The notes under the pieces: generated by a model
Databases searched by the model: none
Seen by the model: only the letters and a program-made list of their open reading frames with translations
Told to the model about the DNA's origin: nothing
Source: Caproicibacterium lactatifermentans
GTDB taxonomy: Bacteria; Bacillota; Clostridia; Oscillospirales; Acutalibacteraceae
NCBI RefSeq assembly: GCF_013315815.1
Contig: NZ_CP046051.1
Location: 1,889,501-1,953,500, forward strand
Direction: 5' to 3'
Length of the DNA stretch: 64,000 nt
Position numbers and translations under genes: made by a program
Shown: positions 54,039 through 63,549 of the stretch, piece by piece
Layout of the letters: every line of letters begins with the position of its first letter
Position numbering within the stretch: position 1 is the first letter of the stretch

Positions 54039-55739
54039 TTAAATGCCAAGCAGTGTTTTCCCGCCGGCGGCCAGTTTTTCGGTCAGTGCGGCGCTTTCTG
54101 CCTCATTTTTACCCTTTGCGGACAGATAAATTTTAATTTTCGGCTCGGTGCCGGAGGGCCGCACAATGACCTTGCAGCCGTTCTCCAGCCGATATTCCAG
54201 TACATTGGACTGCGGCAGGTTAATCTTGCTTTCTTTGCCGGCGTCACTGCGTACACTGCGCTGGTAATCGCTCCAGCCGGCCACACGGAACCCCGAAACT
54301 TCGGTCGGCGTATGCTTACGCAGGCGTTCCATAATCTGCTGCATCTGGACCATGCCGTCCTCGCCCTCAAAGCCGAAGTTCAGTACCTCATTGCGGTAAT
54401 ATCCATAAGTTTTGTACAGGTCCTCCATTGCATCTGCCAGCGTCATACCCTTGTTCTTATACCAGCTTGCCATCTCGCAAATGAGCATGGTGGCGTCAAC
54501 AGCGTCCTTGTCGCGGACATAACCGCCAGAAAGGTAACCGTAGCTTTCCTCAAAGCCAAGCAGGAAGCGGTCCTCCTCGCCCTTGGCCTCCAGCGCGGCA
54601 ATTTGGTCGCCGATATACTTAAAGCCGGTCAACACACGGCGAACTTCCACCCCATAGGTTGCCGCAACCGCGGCAACCATATCTGTACTGACAATGCTGG
54701 TGACGACAACCGGTGCTTTCGGCAGGCGGCCTTGCTCCTTTTTCGCGCTGGCAATGAAGTTGAGCAGCAGCACACCCACCTCGTTGCCGGTCATCAGGCG
54801 GTATTCGGTTCCCTGCTTAACGGCAATGCCGCAGCGGTCACAATCCGGGTCCGTGGCAATCAAAAGGTCATCGCCGGTTTTTTCACACAACGCAATGCCC
54901 TTTTGCAGTGCCTCCCGAATCTCCGGGTTCGGGAATGGGCAGGTCGGGAAGTTCCCGTCCGGCCACTCCTGCTCCGGCACTACGTCCACTTTTTGTACAC
55001 CGAGGCGTTCCATAATGCGGGTACAGCACACACGGCCAGTTCCGTTCAGCGGTGTATACACAACCTTCAGGTTGCCGCACGGCTTCTGCAGAATACGCCC
55101 CGCATAAACCGCGTCCAGAAACGCGTCCAGCACCGACTCTGGAATGACAGAAATCAGGCCCTGCTTCACGCCCTCATCAAAGCTGATGAAATGAACGTCC
55201 TTAAAAATATCAGTATGGTCAATCTCGTTCTGGACATCCGTTGCCATTTGGGCAGTAATCTGACAGCCGTCACTGCCATATGCCTTGTATCCGTTGTACT
55301 GCGCGGGGTTATGGCTTGCTGTAACATTGATGCCCGCATCACAGCGCAAGTCCCGCACGGCAAAGGACAGGGTCGGTGTTGGGGACAGCCATGGGTAAAT
55401 GTGGGCGGCAATGCCGTTTGCCGCCAGCACACCGGCACTGACTTTGGCAAAAACCTCGGATTTAATACGGCTGTCATACGCAATGGCTACCCTGGGGCGG
55501 CGGCCCTGCACATGTTTGTTTAGATAATTGGCCAGTCCCTGAGTTGCCTGCCCCACCGTGTAAACGTTCATGCGGTTGGTGCCGGCACCGATGATGCCGC
55601 GCAGACCCGCTGTACCAAAGGAAAGGCTGCGGTAGAAACGGTCGTTAATCTCATCCGGCTTATTTTTAATCTCCCGCAGTTCCTTCATAAGGTCCGGGTC
55701 CGCCAAATCCTGCGCGAGCCATTTTTCATACTCCGTCAT
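54039..55739 (-). CDS. Phospho-sugar mutase (phosphoglucomutase/phosphomannomutase)
   Basis: 566 residues from ATG 55739 (CAGGAGGAT upstream). Alpha-D-phosphohexomutase family: SFGTAGLRGIIGAGTNRMN near residue 42, phosphoserine loop GINVTASHNPAQYNGYKAYG (about 135-155), Mg loop ATDPDCDRCGIAV, sugar loop GFEESYGYLSGGYVRDKDAV and the C-terminal phosphate site RPSGTEPKIKIYL. Interconverts glucose-1-P and glucose-6-P (PgcA type by length). Supplies precursors for envelope polysaccharides. Confidence 0.93.
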   Translation of the reverse strand: MTEYEKWLAQDLADPDLMKELREIKNKPDEINDRFYRSLSFGTAGLRGIIGAGTNRMNVYTVGQATQGLANYLNKHVQGRRPRVAIAYDSRIKSEVFAKVSAGVLAANGIAAHIYPWLSPTPTLSFAVRDLRCDAGINVTASHNPAQYNGYKAYGSDGCQITAQMATDVQNEIDHTDIFKDVHFISFDEGVKQGLISVIPESVLDAFLDAVYAGRILQKPCGNLKVVYTPLNGTGRVCCTRIMERLGVQKVDVVPEQEWPDGNFPTCPFPNPEIREALQKGIALCEKTGDDLLIATDPDCDRCGIAVKQGTEYRLMTGNEVGVLLLNFIASAKKEQGRLPKAPVVVTSIVSTDMVAAVAATYGVEVRRVLTGFKYIGDQIAALEAKGEEDRFLLGFEESYGYLSGGYVRDKDAVDATMLICEMASWYKNKGMTLADAMEDLYKTYGYYRNEVLNFGFEGEDGMVQMQQIMERLRKHTPTEVSGFRVAGWSDYQRSVRSDAGKESKINLPQSNVLEYRLENGCKVIVRPSGTEPKIKIYLSAKGKNEAESAALTEKLAAGGKTLLGI

Positions 55740-55800
55740 ACAAAAATCCTCCTGTCCAGTTTCCATGCCGCGTCTTTTTGGCGCGGATACTTTTACCATT

Positions 55801-55829
55801 AGATTACCATTTCATGATTTATAAGTCAA
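55801..55829 (-). promoter_or_regulatory. Promoter of the phospho-sugar mutase gene
   Basis: TTGACT (55829-55824), 17-base spacer, TAATCT (55806-55801), minus sense; overlaps the 3' end of the phosphoesterase gene. Confidence 0.65.
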
Positions 55830-56293
55830 TGCAGATGCACAATATTTGTAACAATACCGGCCCCTGTAATGTCGACATAACCATACGTTCCCGTGCTGCC
55901 GTGCAGGGAGCCGGGGTTGAGGATATAAAGACCGCTGTCGTATGCGGTGAGCGCCTCATGCGTGTGGCCAAAAAGCAAAACCTGCGCGCCGTTTTCACGG
56001 GCGGCCTGCTCCACCTCATCCATGCCGTACTTTACGTGCTCGGCGTAGCCGTGCGTCATGTAAAAAGTGACGCCGCCAATCTTTTCTATCAGGCGGGCAG
56101 GCAGTTTGCTGCCCCAGTCACAGTTGCCGCGCACCATATAAAAAGTCTTTTCCGGAAAGGAAGCCTGCACTTCCCGTGCTTCTTCCTCGCCGTCACCCAG
56201 GTGAATCACGGTTCGCGCCTTCGGCTGTGCCACCAGTGCCCGATGCAAAGCCCATCGGTCACGGTGTGTGTCAGACACGACCAGTATACGCAT
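55826..56293 (-). CDS. YfcE-type metallophosphoesterase
   Basis: 155 residues from ATG 56293 (AGGAGG upstream). All five calcineurin-like metal motifs are present: VVSDTHRDR, HLGDGEEEA, VRGNCDWGS, MTHGYAEHV and LFGHTHEALT. Small cytoplasmic YfcE/MJ0936-like phosphodiesterases act on artificial diesters in vitro; the natural substrate is unknown. Divergent from the small-protein cluster. Confidence 0.9.
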   Translation of the reverse strand: MRILVVSDTHRDRWALHRALVAQPKARTVIHLGDGEEEAREVQASFPEKTFYMVRGNCDWGSKLPARLIEKIGGVTFYMTHGYAEHVKYGMDEVEQAARENGAQVLLFGHTHEALTAYDSGLYILNPGSLHGSTGTYGYVDITGAGIVTNIVHLH

Positions 56294-56371
56294 TCTGTAA
56301 GAACCTCCTCTTTTTCCGTGTCATATCGTAAGGACAGTACGCATAATTTACACAGAAGGAGTGTCGCTGTT

Positions 56372-56584
56372 ATGCAAAACCGTTCTAATCGTCCGCTGTC
56401 GGGCTTTCCCAGCAAAGTTCCGCAGAAAGTCACCCCAGAACAGGTGCAGCAGCTGATACAGCAGCTGACCCCAACTGAAAAACAACAGCTGAACAATGTA
56501 CTGAACAGCAAGGAAGCTACCCAAAAGCTACTTTCAACACCGCAGGCAAAAGAACTGATGAAAAAATTCGGCGGAGGGAAATAA
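56372..56584 (+). CDS. Small Gln-rich protein, first of a three-gene cluster
   Basis: 70 residues from ATG 56372, AAGGAG eleven bases upstream. Pattern VTPEQVQQLIQQLTPTEKQQ then STPQAKELMKKFGGGK: helical, glutamine-rich, no membrane segment. Not recognised as a known family. Three bases before the next gene, so the cluster is one operon. Confidence 0.65.
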   Translation: MQNRSNRPLSGFPSKVPQKVTPEQVQQLIQQLTPTEKQQLNNVLNSKEATQKLLSTPQAKELMKKFGGGK

Positions 56585-56587
56585 CCT

Positions 56588-56962
56588 ATGGAAGACCTTG
56601 CCCAAAAACTTTCTGCCATGCTCAACGACCCGTCAACCATGCAGCAGATGCAGTCCATTATGGGTGCCCTGGGCGGCGGCGGTGCCGCCAATGCACCTCC
56701 GTCAAAACCAAAACCCACCCCAACCGCACCGCCGCCCGCTGGAATTGGCGGACTGAACACAGAAACGCTTGGGCTGGTTACAAAGCTTGCGCCCATGTTT
56801 TCCGCCATGCAGCAGGAGGACAACAGTACCCGCCTTCTGCATGCCCTGCGGCCGCTGCTGGGAACCTCACGGCAGAAAAAACTGGATGAAGCCCTGCGGC
56901 TGATGCAGCTGATGCGTGCCCTGCCTATGCTGAAACAGGCGGGGCTGCTGGGCTCACTGTAA
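56588..56962 (+). CDS. Small Met/Gly/Pro-rich protein, second of a three-gene cluster
   Basis: 124 residues from ATG 56588. Starts MEDLAQKLSAMLNDPSTMQQ, has a GGGG and Pro/Lys-rich low-complexity stretch (about residues 28-52), then helical segments with many Met and Leu (LGLVTKLAPMFSAMQQED, ALRLMQLMRALPMLKQAG). No catalytic motif or membrane anchor evident. Function unknown. Confidence 0.65.
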   Translation: MEDLAQKLSAMLNDPSTMQQMQSIMGALGGGGAANAPPSKPKPTPTAPPPAGIGGLNTETLGLVTKLAPMFSAMQQEDNSTRLLHALRPLLGTSRQKKLDEALRLMQLMRALPMLKQAGLLGSL

Positions 56963-56991
56963 AAAATACAGAGGGAAAGGGGTGTTCCACC

Positions 56992-57339
56992 GTGGCTACA
57001 GAAGAATCGGGAAATATGCAGCAAATGCGCAAAGACGCAATCCGCCGCACACAAGAAATGTATCAGCGGGCAAAGGCACCGCCCGGCTATAGCGGCAGCG
57101 CCTTTGCTAAAAAGGGACCTCCCCCTCCTCCTGCACCAAAACCGCCCGTGGCCGCGCAGCCAAAACCGCCCGCGGCCACGCAGCCAAAAGCGGATAAAGC
57201 GCCGCAGCCGCCCAGCTTTTTTCAGGCACTGTTTGCGGACGGCGAACGAAATCTCATTTTAAGTATTCTTCTCCTGCTGATGCAGGAAGAACACTCTGAC
57301 CCATCCCTGCTGTTTGCGCTTTTGTATTTGCTTTTGTAG
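56992..57339 (+). CDS. Small protein with proline-rich linker and C-terminal hydrophobic tail, third of cluster
   Basis: 115 residues from GTG 56992 (GGGAAAGGGG upstream). Helical basic N-terminus (MQQMRKDAIRRTQEMYQRAK), a Pro/Ala/Lys linker of about 35 residues (PPPPPAPKPPVAAQPKPP), then a leucine-rich C-terminus RNLILSILLLLMQEEHSDPS plus LLFALLYLLL that could insert as a hairpin in the membrane. Similar hydrophobic tails with an acidic turn occur in other small clostridial proteins of unknown role. Confidence 0.65.
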   Translation: MATEESGNMQQMRKDAIRRTQEMYQRAKAPPGYSGSAFAKKGPPPPPAPKPPVAAQPKPPAATQPKADKAPQPPSFFQALFADGERNLILSILLLLMQEEHSDPSLLFALLYLLL

Positions 57340-57346
57340 GGCCTCA

Positions 57347-58597
57347 TTATGCCCGTACCTGCCCGTCGCCCATGACTAGGAACTTCGTACTGGTCAGCTG
57401 GTTTACACCCATTGGGCCGCGGGCATGCAGCTTTTGTGTGCTGATGCCGATTTCTGCGCCCAGGCCAAACTCTCCGCCGTCTGTAAAGCGGGTGGAGGCG
57501 TTCACATATACGGCCGCGCTGTCTACCCGCTGCTGGAAAATGCGTGCATTCCGGTAGTTCCGGGTAACAATGCATTCGCTGTGTCCGGTACTGTACTTTG
57601 CAATATGTGTCAGCGCCTGCTCCAGACTGTCCACCACTTTAATGGCGAGAATATAATCATCGTATTCGGTTGCCCAGTCCGCTTCCGTTGCCGGCACGAC
57701 TTTGTCCGTGCCCAAAATGGCACGGGTGCGCGGGCAGCCGCGCAGTTCTACATGCTTTTCCAAAAGCCTTGCCCCGATAACGGGCAGGGCTTTTTCTGCA
57801 ATATCCTGATGGACCAAAAGCGTTTCCATTGCGTTGCAGACACTGGGGCGGCTGGTCTTTGCGTTGTCAACGATATTGGCGGCCATTTCAATATCCGCGC
57901 TGTCGTCCACATACACATGGCAGTTGCCGGCACCAGTCTGGATAACCGGTACCTTTGCGTTCTGCACCACACTCTGAATCAGGCCACGGCCGCCGCGCGG
58001 AATGAGGACATCCAGGTAGCCGGTCATCTGCATCATGCCGGTGGAAGAGCTGCGGCTGGTATCCTGCACCAACTGAATGCAGTCCCGCGGCAATCCCGTT
58101 TTTTCGACCGCGCCGCGCATAAGGTCCGCACACACGGTGTTGCTGTGGATTGCTTCTTTTCCACCGCGCAGAATAACGGCATTGCCCGCTTTCAGGCAAA
58201 GTGCCGCGGCATCGGCTGTCACATTCGGCCGTGCCTCAAAAATAATGCCAATAACACCCAGCGGCACCCGTACCCGGCGGATTTCCAGCCCATTTGGCAG
58301 GTTGCGTCCTTCGATGACCTGCCCTATAGGGTCCTCCTGCGCAGCTACCTGCCGCATACCGTCCGCCATGTTAGAAATACGGGTGTGATCCAGTGTCAGG
58401 CGGTCCAGCATAGCGGGGCGCATCCTCGCCGCTTCCGCCGCCTGTACGTCCTTTCGGTTTGCTTCCAGCAGCATTGGCTCACCCTGCTCCAGTGCATCTG
58501 CAGCTGCCCGCAGTGCCGCATCCTTCTGTGCCGCACCGGCCACTGCCAGCTGTGACGATGCTACTTTTGCCGCCTGTCCCATTTCAATGAGTGTCAT
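57347..58597 (-). CDS. proA: Glutamate-5-semialdehyde dehydrogenase (gamma-glutamyl phosphate reductase)
   Basis: 416 residues from ATG 58597 (GAAAGGAG upstream). Second step of proline synthesis. ALDH fold with RVPLGVIGIIFEARPNVT, LRGGKEAIHSN, IPRGGRGLIQSV; catalytic Cys in RPSVCNAMETLLVH; STRFTDGGEFGLGAEIGIST near the end. Follows proB with a 45-base gap. Confidence 0.95.
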   Translation of the reverse strand: MTLIEMGQAAKVASSQLAVAGAAQKDAALRAAADALEQGEPMLLEANRKDVQAAEAARMRPAMLDRLTLDHTRISNMADGMRQVAAQEDPIGQVIEGRNLPNGLEIRRVRVPLGVIGIIFEARPNVTADAAALCLKAGNAVILRGGKEAIHSNTVCADLMRGAVEKTGLPRDCIQLVQDTSRSSSTGMMQMTGYLDVLIPRGGRGLIQSVVQNAKVPVIQTGAGNCHVYVDDSADIEMAANIVDNAKTSRPSVCNAMETLLVHQDIAEKALPVIGARLLEKHVELRGCPRTRAILGTDKVVPATEADWATEYDDYILAIKVVDSLEQALTHIAKYSTGHSECIVTRNYRNARIFQQRVDSAAVYVNASTRFTDGGEFGLGAEIGISTQKLHARGPMGVNQLTSTKFLVMGDGQVRA

Positions 58598-58642
58598 GTG
58601 TGCTCCTTTCTTTAGAAACCCCTGCCCTGAAAATACCTATTA

Positions 58643-59449
58643 TTAGTTTTTTGCCTGCGCCGGTACAAAGGTCGTACCCAAAACAGTTCCGTCAAACAAA
58701 TCATACAGATCCCGCGGGTTTGCCCCTGAAAGGACAACACAGGGGATTCCCGCACGGTTGGCAATTTCCGCCGCCGATACTTTTGTCGCCATGCCGCCGG
58801 TGCCGAGGTCACTGCCCGCGCCGCCGGCCAGCGCTTTAATTTTATCCGTAATGCCATAAACATAAGGAATGCGCTTAGCCTGCGGGTTCGTGCGCGGATT
58901 GCCGTCATACAAGCCGTCAATATCCGTTAAAATAACCAGCAGATCCGCCTGTGACAGCACCGCCACGGTTGCTGAAAGGGTATCGTTGTCACCAAAATTT
59001 TTTCCGGCCAGCTCATCCGTTGCAACGGAGTCGTTTTCATTGACAACCGGAATAATGCCAAGGTGCAGCAATGTTAAAAATGTATTTTCTGCATTTTTCC
59101 GCGTAACCTGATTCTGTACCACGTCCCGTGTAAGCAGCACCTGACCAACTGTATGATTATATTCGCCGAAAAATTTATCATACATAAACATCAGCTCACA
59201 TTGACCAACCGCGGCAACTGCCTGTCGCTGCTCAATTTCTTCCGGATGTTTGTGCAGGCCAAGCTTTGCCATACCAACGCCTACGGCGCCGCTGCTGACC
59301 AGAACCACCTCCCTGCCCTCATTCTGTAAACCACACAGGACCTTACACAGTTCCTCCATGCGGCGCAGGTTCAGCCGTCCGTTTTCATAGGCCAGCGTAC
59401 TGGTTCCAACCTTAATGACCACTCGTTTTGCTTGCGTGATATGTGACAT
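58643..59449 (-). CDS. proB: Glutamate 5-kinase (single-domain form)
   Basis: 268 residues from ATG 59449 (GAGGGAACAG upstream). Amino acid kinase domain: VVIKVGTSTLAYENGRLNLR, VLVSSGAVGVGMAKLGL, VNENDSVATDEL, FGDNDTLSATVAVL, GTGGMATKVSAAEIA. The C-terminal PUA domain of the long enterobacterial form is absent, as in many Firmicutes. Proline pathway entry, cotranscribed with proA. Confidence 0.95.
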   Translation of the reverse strand: MSHITQAKRVVIKVGTSTLAYENGRLNLRRMEELCKVLCGLQNEGREVVLVSSGAVGVGMAKLGLHKHPEEIEQRQAVAAVGQCELMFMYDKFFGEYNHTVGQVLLTRDVVQNQVTRKNAENTFLTLLHLGIIPVVNENDSVATDELAGKNFGDNDTLSATVAVLSQADLLVILTDIDGLYDGNPRTNPQAKRIPYVYGITDKIKALAGGAGSDLGTGGMATKVSAAEIANRAGIPCVVLSGANPRDLYDLFDGTVLGTTFVPAQAKN

Positions 59450-59597
59450 TTTCTGTTCCCTCCGTCTGCGCCGCAGCGCAGAACGCCATCGGCAAATTTT
59501 CTTTTAATTATAGCATACTTTACCTGCGAAAGGGAAAACATCATATTTCAGGCAGAAAGACAAATACTAAGCGAAAGGGAAGGAGGGATATGATAAA

Positions 59598-59819
59598 ATG
59601 CTTGACAAAATTGCTCTTTTTTTCATCGTCGTCGGCGGAATCAACTGGGGATTGGTCGGATTCTTTCGGTTTGACCTAGTTGCATGGATTTGCGGCGGCC
59701 CTGCCACCATGCTTGCCCGCATCATTTACGCCGTCATCGGCATTGCTGCCCTGTGGTCTATTTCCATTTTCTTTAAGCGCATTACAACCGAATCGGATAT
59801 AGAACACGGCGCAATCTGA
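59598..59819 (+). CDS. DUF378 domain membrane protein
   Basis: 73 residues from ATG 59598 (AAGGAGGG upstream). Two membrane helices with the family pattern KIALFFIVVGGINWGLVGFF and DLVAWICGG followed by ARIIYAVIGIAALWSI. Function unknown. Confidence 0.88.
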   Translation: MLDKIALFFIVVGGINWGLVGFFRFDLVAWICGGPATMLARIIYAVIGIAALWSISIFFKRITTESDIEHGAI

Positions 59820-59841
59820 CCACCGTCCCCCTATGAAAAGG

Positions 59842-59871
59842 CAGAACTGTTTGCTACAGTTCTGTTTTTTT
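59842..59871. terminator. Terminator between DUF378 and pnp
   Basis: CAGAACTGT / ACAGTTCTG hairpin with TTTTTTT rightward and CCTTTTC leftward. Confidence 0.85.
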
Positions 59872-59874
59872 GTC

Positions 59875-62046
59875 CTAACGGGGTTTTGTCGGCCTGCGGT
59901 GGGCATTTTCCCTCGGCTGTGGTGCCGGCAGATCCGCTGGATTTAGCCCTTCCAGCTCAATGCGCGCTTCCCGACAGGAAAGGTTTAGCCTGCCGCGGCT
60001 GTCTATTTCCACAACCTTAACCATGACAGAATCACCTACTTTAACAACATCTGTCACCTTGTTCACAGGTTTGATATCCAGCTGTGAAATGTGTACCAAT
60101 CCCTCTTTTCCGGGGGCAATTTCCACAAATGCGCCGAAGTCTATCAGCCGGGTAACCTTGCCGCAGTATATTCTGCCGGGTTTTGGCCCTTCCACAATGG
60201 TGTGAATAATGTCCAACGCGCGCTGTGTGCCCGCTTCCTCCTGGCCGGAAACATAAACGTGGCCGTCCTCTTTGACGTCCATCTGTACATTGCACTCACT
60301 GCATATCTGCCGAATGACCTTTCCGCCCGTGCCAATAACTTCTCGAATCTTGTCGACTGGAATCTGCACCGTCTCCATCTTCGGTGCCCATTTGGAAAGC
60401 TTTCCGCGCGGCGCGGGAATCGCCTTTAAAAGAACCCCATCAATGATTTCGTTACGTGCCTTGTGCGTTTTCAGCAGGGCTTCCCGCACCATTGCCGGTG
60501 TCAGCCCCTGTATTTTCAGGTCCATCTGTATAGCCGTAATGCCTTCTTTGGTACCAGCCACCTTAAAATCCATATCTCCGAAGAAATCCTCAATGCCCTG
60601 TATGTCCACCATGGTCATCCAGTGCTCGCCCTCCGTGACCAGCCCGCAGGAAATGCCCGCCACCGGCGCTTGAATGGGCACGCCGGCTGCCATCAGTGCC
60701 AGTGTGCTGCCACAGATGCTTGCCTGTGACGTGGAACCATTGGAGGAAAGCACCTCACTGACAACCCGCATGGCATACGGGAATTCATCCACGCTGGGAA
60801 TGACCGGCAGAAGTGCCCGCTCCGCCAGCGCGCCGTGTCCGATTTCACGGCGGTTTGGCCCGCGGCCGGGTTTTGTTTCGCCAACGCTGTAACTCGGGAA
60901 ATTATACTGATGCATATAGCGCTTTTCTTTGGTCTCACCCAAGTCGTCCAGTGTCTGCGCATCACTCACCTGCCCGAGCGTCACGGTTGTAAGGACCTGT
61001 GTCTGGCCGCGGGTAAACAGGCCGGAACCATGGACGCGCGGCAATAGGTCTACTTCCGCCGCCAGCGGGCGAATCTCGTCCATTCCGCGGCCGTCTACCC
61101 GTTTTTTCTCGTCCAGCAGCCAGCGGCGCACAACATATTTTTGCAGTTTGTACAGGCTCTCGTCCAGCTGTTTTTCACTGTCTGGATATTGTTCCGCAAA
61201 ATGCGCAAAAACATCCGCATACACTTTTTGCAGACGTGTGTCCCGCACCATTTTGTCGCTGGTATCCATCGCCGCGCGCACAGCGTCCAATGCGTACACT
61301 GCCACGTCGTCCTGCATCTCATCGCTGGCGTGTTCTGCTGTATATGTAAATTTTTCTTTCCCGATTTCTTCCCGCATAGTCCGAAAAAGCGGCAACAGCT
61401 CCATGTTGGCACGGTGCCCCGTCAAAATGCCCTGATACATTTCCTCATCCGCAACAATTTTGGCACCTGCCTCTATCATCACCATGCGTTCCCCTGCGGA
61501 AGCGACCGTTACAGCCATACGGCTGTCTTTTCTTTGTTCTTCCGTTGGATTGATGAGAAAAGTTCCATCCGGTGCAAGGCCCACACATACGGCAGCGACT
61601 GGTCCTCCCCACGGAATATCCGAAATGGACAGTGCCGCGCTTGCGCCGAGGAGTGCCGCAATGACCGGCGAACAATCCGGGTCCAAGCTCATAACTATAC
61701 AGGACACGGTCACATCGTTGCGCATATCCTTTGGGAACAGCGGACGAATGGACCGGTCAATTAAGCGGCCCGCCAAAACGGCTTCTTCCGGCGGCTTTCC
61801 CTCCCGTCGAAGAAAGGAACCGGGAATGCGGCCGACCGCGTACATTTTTTCCTCATAATCTACCGACAGCGGGAAAAAATCCACACCTTCCCGCGGCTGG
61901 CTGCTGGCTGTGGCAGTGCACAGCACCGCCGTTTCACCGTAGCGCACCATACAGGCGCCGTTTGCCAGCTGCGCAAGCTTTCCTGTTTCTATCTGCAGTT
62001 CACGACCTGCAAGTGAAGTTCGGTAGGTCCTGCTGTTCTCAAACAT
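59875..62046 (-). CDS. pnp: Polyribonucleotide nucleotidyltransferase
   Basis: 723 residues from ATG 62046 (AAAGGGAGG upstream). Two RNase PH domains (first with FPLSVDYEEKMYAVGRIPGS, second with VHGSGLFTRGQTQVLT and AGVPIQAPVAGISCGLV, catalytic DIQGIEDFFGDMDFKVAGT), then KH domain (VIGTGGKVIRQICSECN) and S1 domain (LVHISQLDIKPV, VKVVEIDSRGRLNLSCR). Phosphorolytic 3'-5' exonuclease of mRNA decay. Order truB-ribF-rpsO-pnp is the conserved one. Confidence 0.96.
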   Translation of the reverse strand: MFENSRTYRTSLAGRELQIETGKLAQLANGACMVRYGETAVLCTATASSQPREGVDFFPLSVDYEEKMYAVGRIPGSFLRREGKPPEEAVLAGRLIDRSIRPLFPKDMRNDVTVSCIVMSLDPDCSPVIAALLGASAALSISDIPWGGPVAAVCVGLAPDGTFLINPTEEQRKDSRMAVTVASAGERMVMIEAGAKIVADEEMYQGILTGHRANMELLPLFRTMREEIGKEKFTYTAEHASDEMQDDVAVYALDAVRAAMDTSDKMVRDTRLQKVYADVFAHFAEQYPDSEKQLDESLYKLQKYVVRRWLLDEKKRVDGRGMDEIRPLAAEVDLLPRVHGSGLFTRGQTQVLTTVTLGQVSDAQTLDDLGETKEKRYMHQYNFPSYSVGETKPGRGPNRREIGHGALAERALLPVIPSVDEFPYAMRVVSEVLSSNGSTSQASICGSTLALMAAGVPIQAPVAGISCGLVTEGEHWMTMVDIQGIEDFFGDMDFKVAGTKEGITAIQMDLKIQGLTPAMVREALLKTHKARNEIIDGVLLKAIPAPRGKLSKWAPKMETVQIPVDKIREVIGTGGKVIRQICSECNVQMDVKEDGHVYVSGQEEAGTQRALDIIHTIVEGPKPGRIYCGKVTRLIDFGAFVEIAPGKEGLVHISQLDIKPVNKVTDVVKVGDSVMVKVVEIDSRGRLNLSCREARIELEGLNPADLPAPQPRENAHRRPTKPR

Positions 62047-62173
62047 AGTGAGCCTCCCTTTCTGCGCTTTTTCATATGCTCATCCCATTAATATAGATTG
62101 CATAAATTATAGTACATTTCTACTGATATTTATAGCATTTCTTAAAAAATAGTGTAGAGAATCCAAAAAAGCG

Positions 62174-62212
62174 CAAAAAAATCGCCGCAGGCGCACAAGA
62201 CGGCCGCGGCGG
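62174..62212 (-). terminator. Terminator or attenuator between rpsO and pnp
   Basis: Minus-sense CGCCGC ... GCGGCG hairpin followed by ATTTTTTTG. pnp then starts after about 130 bases carrying a TATAAT (around 62108-62113), so it may have its own promoter. Confidence 0.75.
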
Positions 62213-62234
62213 TTCTATTGGGTTCACAAACAGA

Positions 62235-62498
62235 TTACTTACGCAGATTCAGTTCGCTGATGATAGCACGGTAGCGCTCAATATCCACGCGCTCCAGATA
62301 GTTCAGCAGGCTGCGGCGGGTGCCAACCATTTTCAGCAGGCCGCGGCGGCTGTGATGATCCTTCTGGTGAGTACGCAGATGGTCAGTCAGGTCATTGATG
62401 CGCTTGGTCAGGACAGCAACCTGTACTTCCGGAGAGCCAGTGTCGCCCTCGTGCCGTGCATACTTCTTCATAATTTCTGTCTTTTCTGCCTTTGTCAT
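62235..62498 (-). CDS. rpsO: 30S ribosomal protein S15
   Basis: 87 residues from ATG 62498 with AGGTGG upstream; a longer in-frame reading is upstream shadow. Whole S15 sequence is present: [40 protein letters not shown] and [20 protein letters not shown]. Binds 16S rRNA helix 20-22 junction. Confidence 0.97.
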   Translation of the reverse strand: MTKAEKTEIMKKYARHEGDTGSPEVQVAVLTKRINDLTDHLRTHQKDHHSRRGLLKMVGTRRSLLNYLERVDIERYRAIISELNLRK

Positions 62499-62539
62499 AA
62501 GATAAAACCACCTTTTATAATATTTGCCGCATACGCAGA

Positions 62540-62584
62540 GGAGGGTCGTTGTGGTATCCCCCAGTGGGGCAGTCGCCGGCCTCC
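62540..62584 (-). promoter_or_regulatory. Possible S15 autoregulatory leader of rpsO
   Basis: Minus-sense GGAGG (62584-62580) pairs with CCTCC (62544-62540), enclosing CCCC-ACT-GGGG and flanking single strands, within the 5' leader of rpsO. S15 leaders of Firmicutes form junction structures bound by S15; similarity here is by position and shape only. Confidence 0.35.
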
Positions 62585-62601
62585 GCGAAATGGGCAAAGC
62601 A

Positions 62602-62630
62602 AGTATAGCATATTTTTCCGCGTTACGCAA
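62602..62630 (-). promoter_or_regulatory. Promoter of rpsO
   Basis: TTGCGT (62630-62625), 17-base spacer, TATACT (62607-62602), minus sense, overlapping the end of ribF. Confidence 0.65.
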
Positions 62631-63549
62631 ATGCCTGTTTGCATTCTTGTTGCAGGTAGATCCTTGCGTGTTCGCCGTCCTGCCGAATCTGTTTGCCCAA
62701 TGCCTCCACACTGGCAAACTTCTTTTCCGGACGAATGAAGTGCAGTAAATCGGTGCATACCGTTGCGCCGTACACTTCCGGCCCAGTATAATCCGGCATC
62801 CATGTTTCCGCAGACACAAAGTGTCCATCTACGGTGGGCCGTATACCCACATTGGTTACACCGCAGTAGATGTGTCCGTTCAGGGTAACACGGCTGGCAT
62901 ACACGCCGAACCGCGGCAGGACAAAGTTGTCCGGGATTTTTTGGTTCAGTGTCGGCGTTCCAAGCCGACGGCCCAGCTGCTGGCCGTGCTGTACCGTTGA
63001 AAGGTAGCTGTATGGTCTGCCCAGCAGGCGGGCTGCCTCGCCGACCGCGCCTGCCCGCACCAGTGCGCGAATACGGGTGCTGCTGATGGGTGCATTGTCA
63101 GCCATAACGGCTGGTTTGACTGCTACACGCAGACCACGCTGTGTACACAGGTGGGTAAGATCCGCGCTGGTCGCACTGCCGCCCTCTCCAAACGTAAAAT
63201 TAAACCCGCAGCACACTTTTTTTGCGTGGCAGACTTTGATAAGAACCTCATCCACAAACTGCTCTGCGGTCAGGTGCATAATGCTTGCGAACTGCAGCCG
63301 GTACAGCTGCTTGATACCAAATTTCTCCAGCACCTGTTCTTTCTGCTGCTGCGTCATCAATTCGCCGCCAGTTTTTCCACCCAAATCACACAGGGGATTT
63401 CGGGCAAAGGTGAGCACGGTGGGAACGAGTCCCGGTTCACCCAATGTCTGAGAAATGACCGCCCTGTGCCCCAGGTGCAGCCCGTCAAAGGAACCGAGTG
63501 CCACTGCTGTCGGCTCCTCACAGGGTATCAGTTCTTGGTAGATTTTCAT
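62623..63549 (-). CDS. ribF: Bifunctional riboflavin kinase/FAD synthetase
   Basis: 308 residues from ATG 63549, nine bases after AGGAGG. N-terminal FMN adenylyltransferase: [18 protein letters not shown] (about 15-32), [30 protein letters not shown]-terminal flavokinase: [44 protein letters not shown], and ETWMPDY with the catalytic Glu. Makes FMN and FAD from riboflavin. Confidence 0.94.
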   Translation of the reverse strand: MKIYQELIPCEEPTAVALGSFDGLHLGHRAVISQTLGEPGLVPTVLTFARNPLCDLGGKTGGELMTQQQKEQVLEKFGIKQLYRLQFASIMHLTAEQFVDEVLIKVCHAKKVCCGFNFTFGEGGSATSADLTHLCTQRGLRVAVKPAVMADNAPISSTRIRALVRAGAVGEAARLLGRPYSYLSTVQHGQQLGRRLGTPTLNQKIPDNFVLPRFGVYASRVTLNGHIYCGVTNVGIRPTVDGHFVSAETWMPDYTGPEVYGATVCTDLLHFIRPEKKFASVEALGKQIRQDGEHARIYLQQECKQAFA

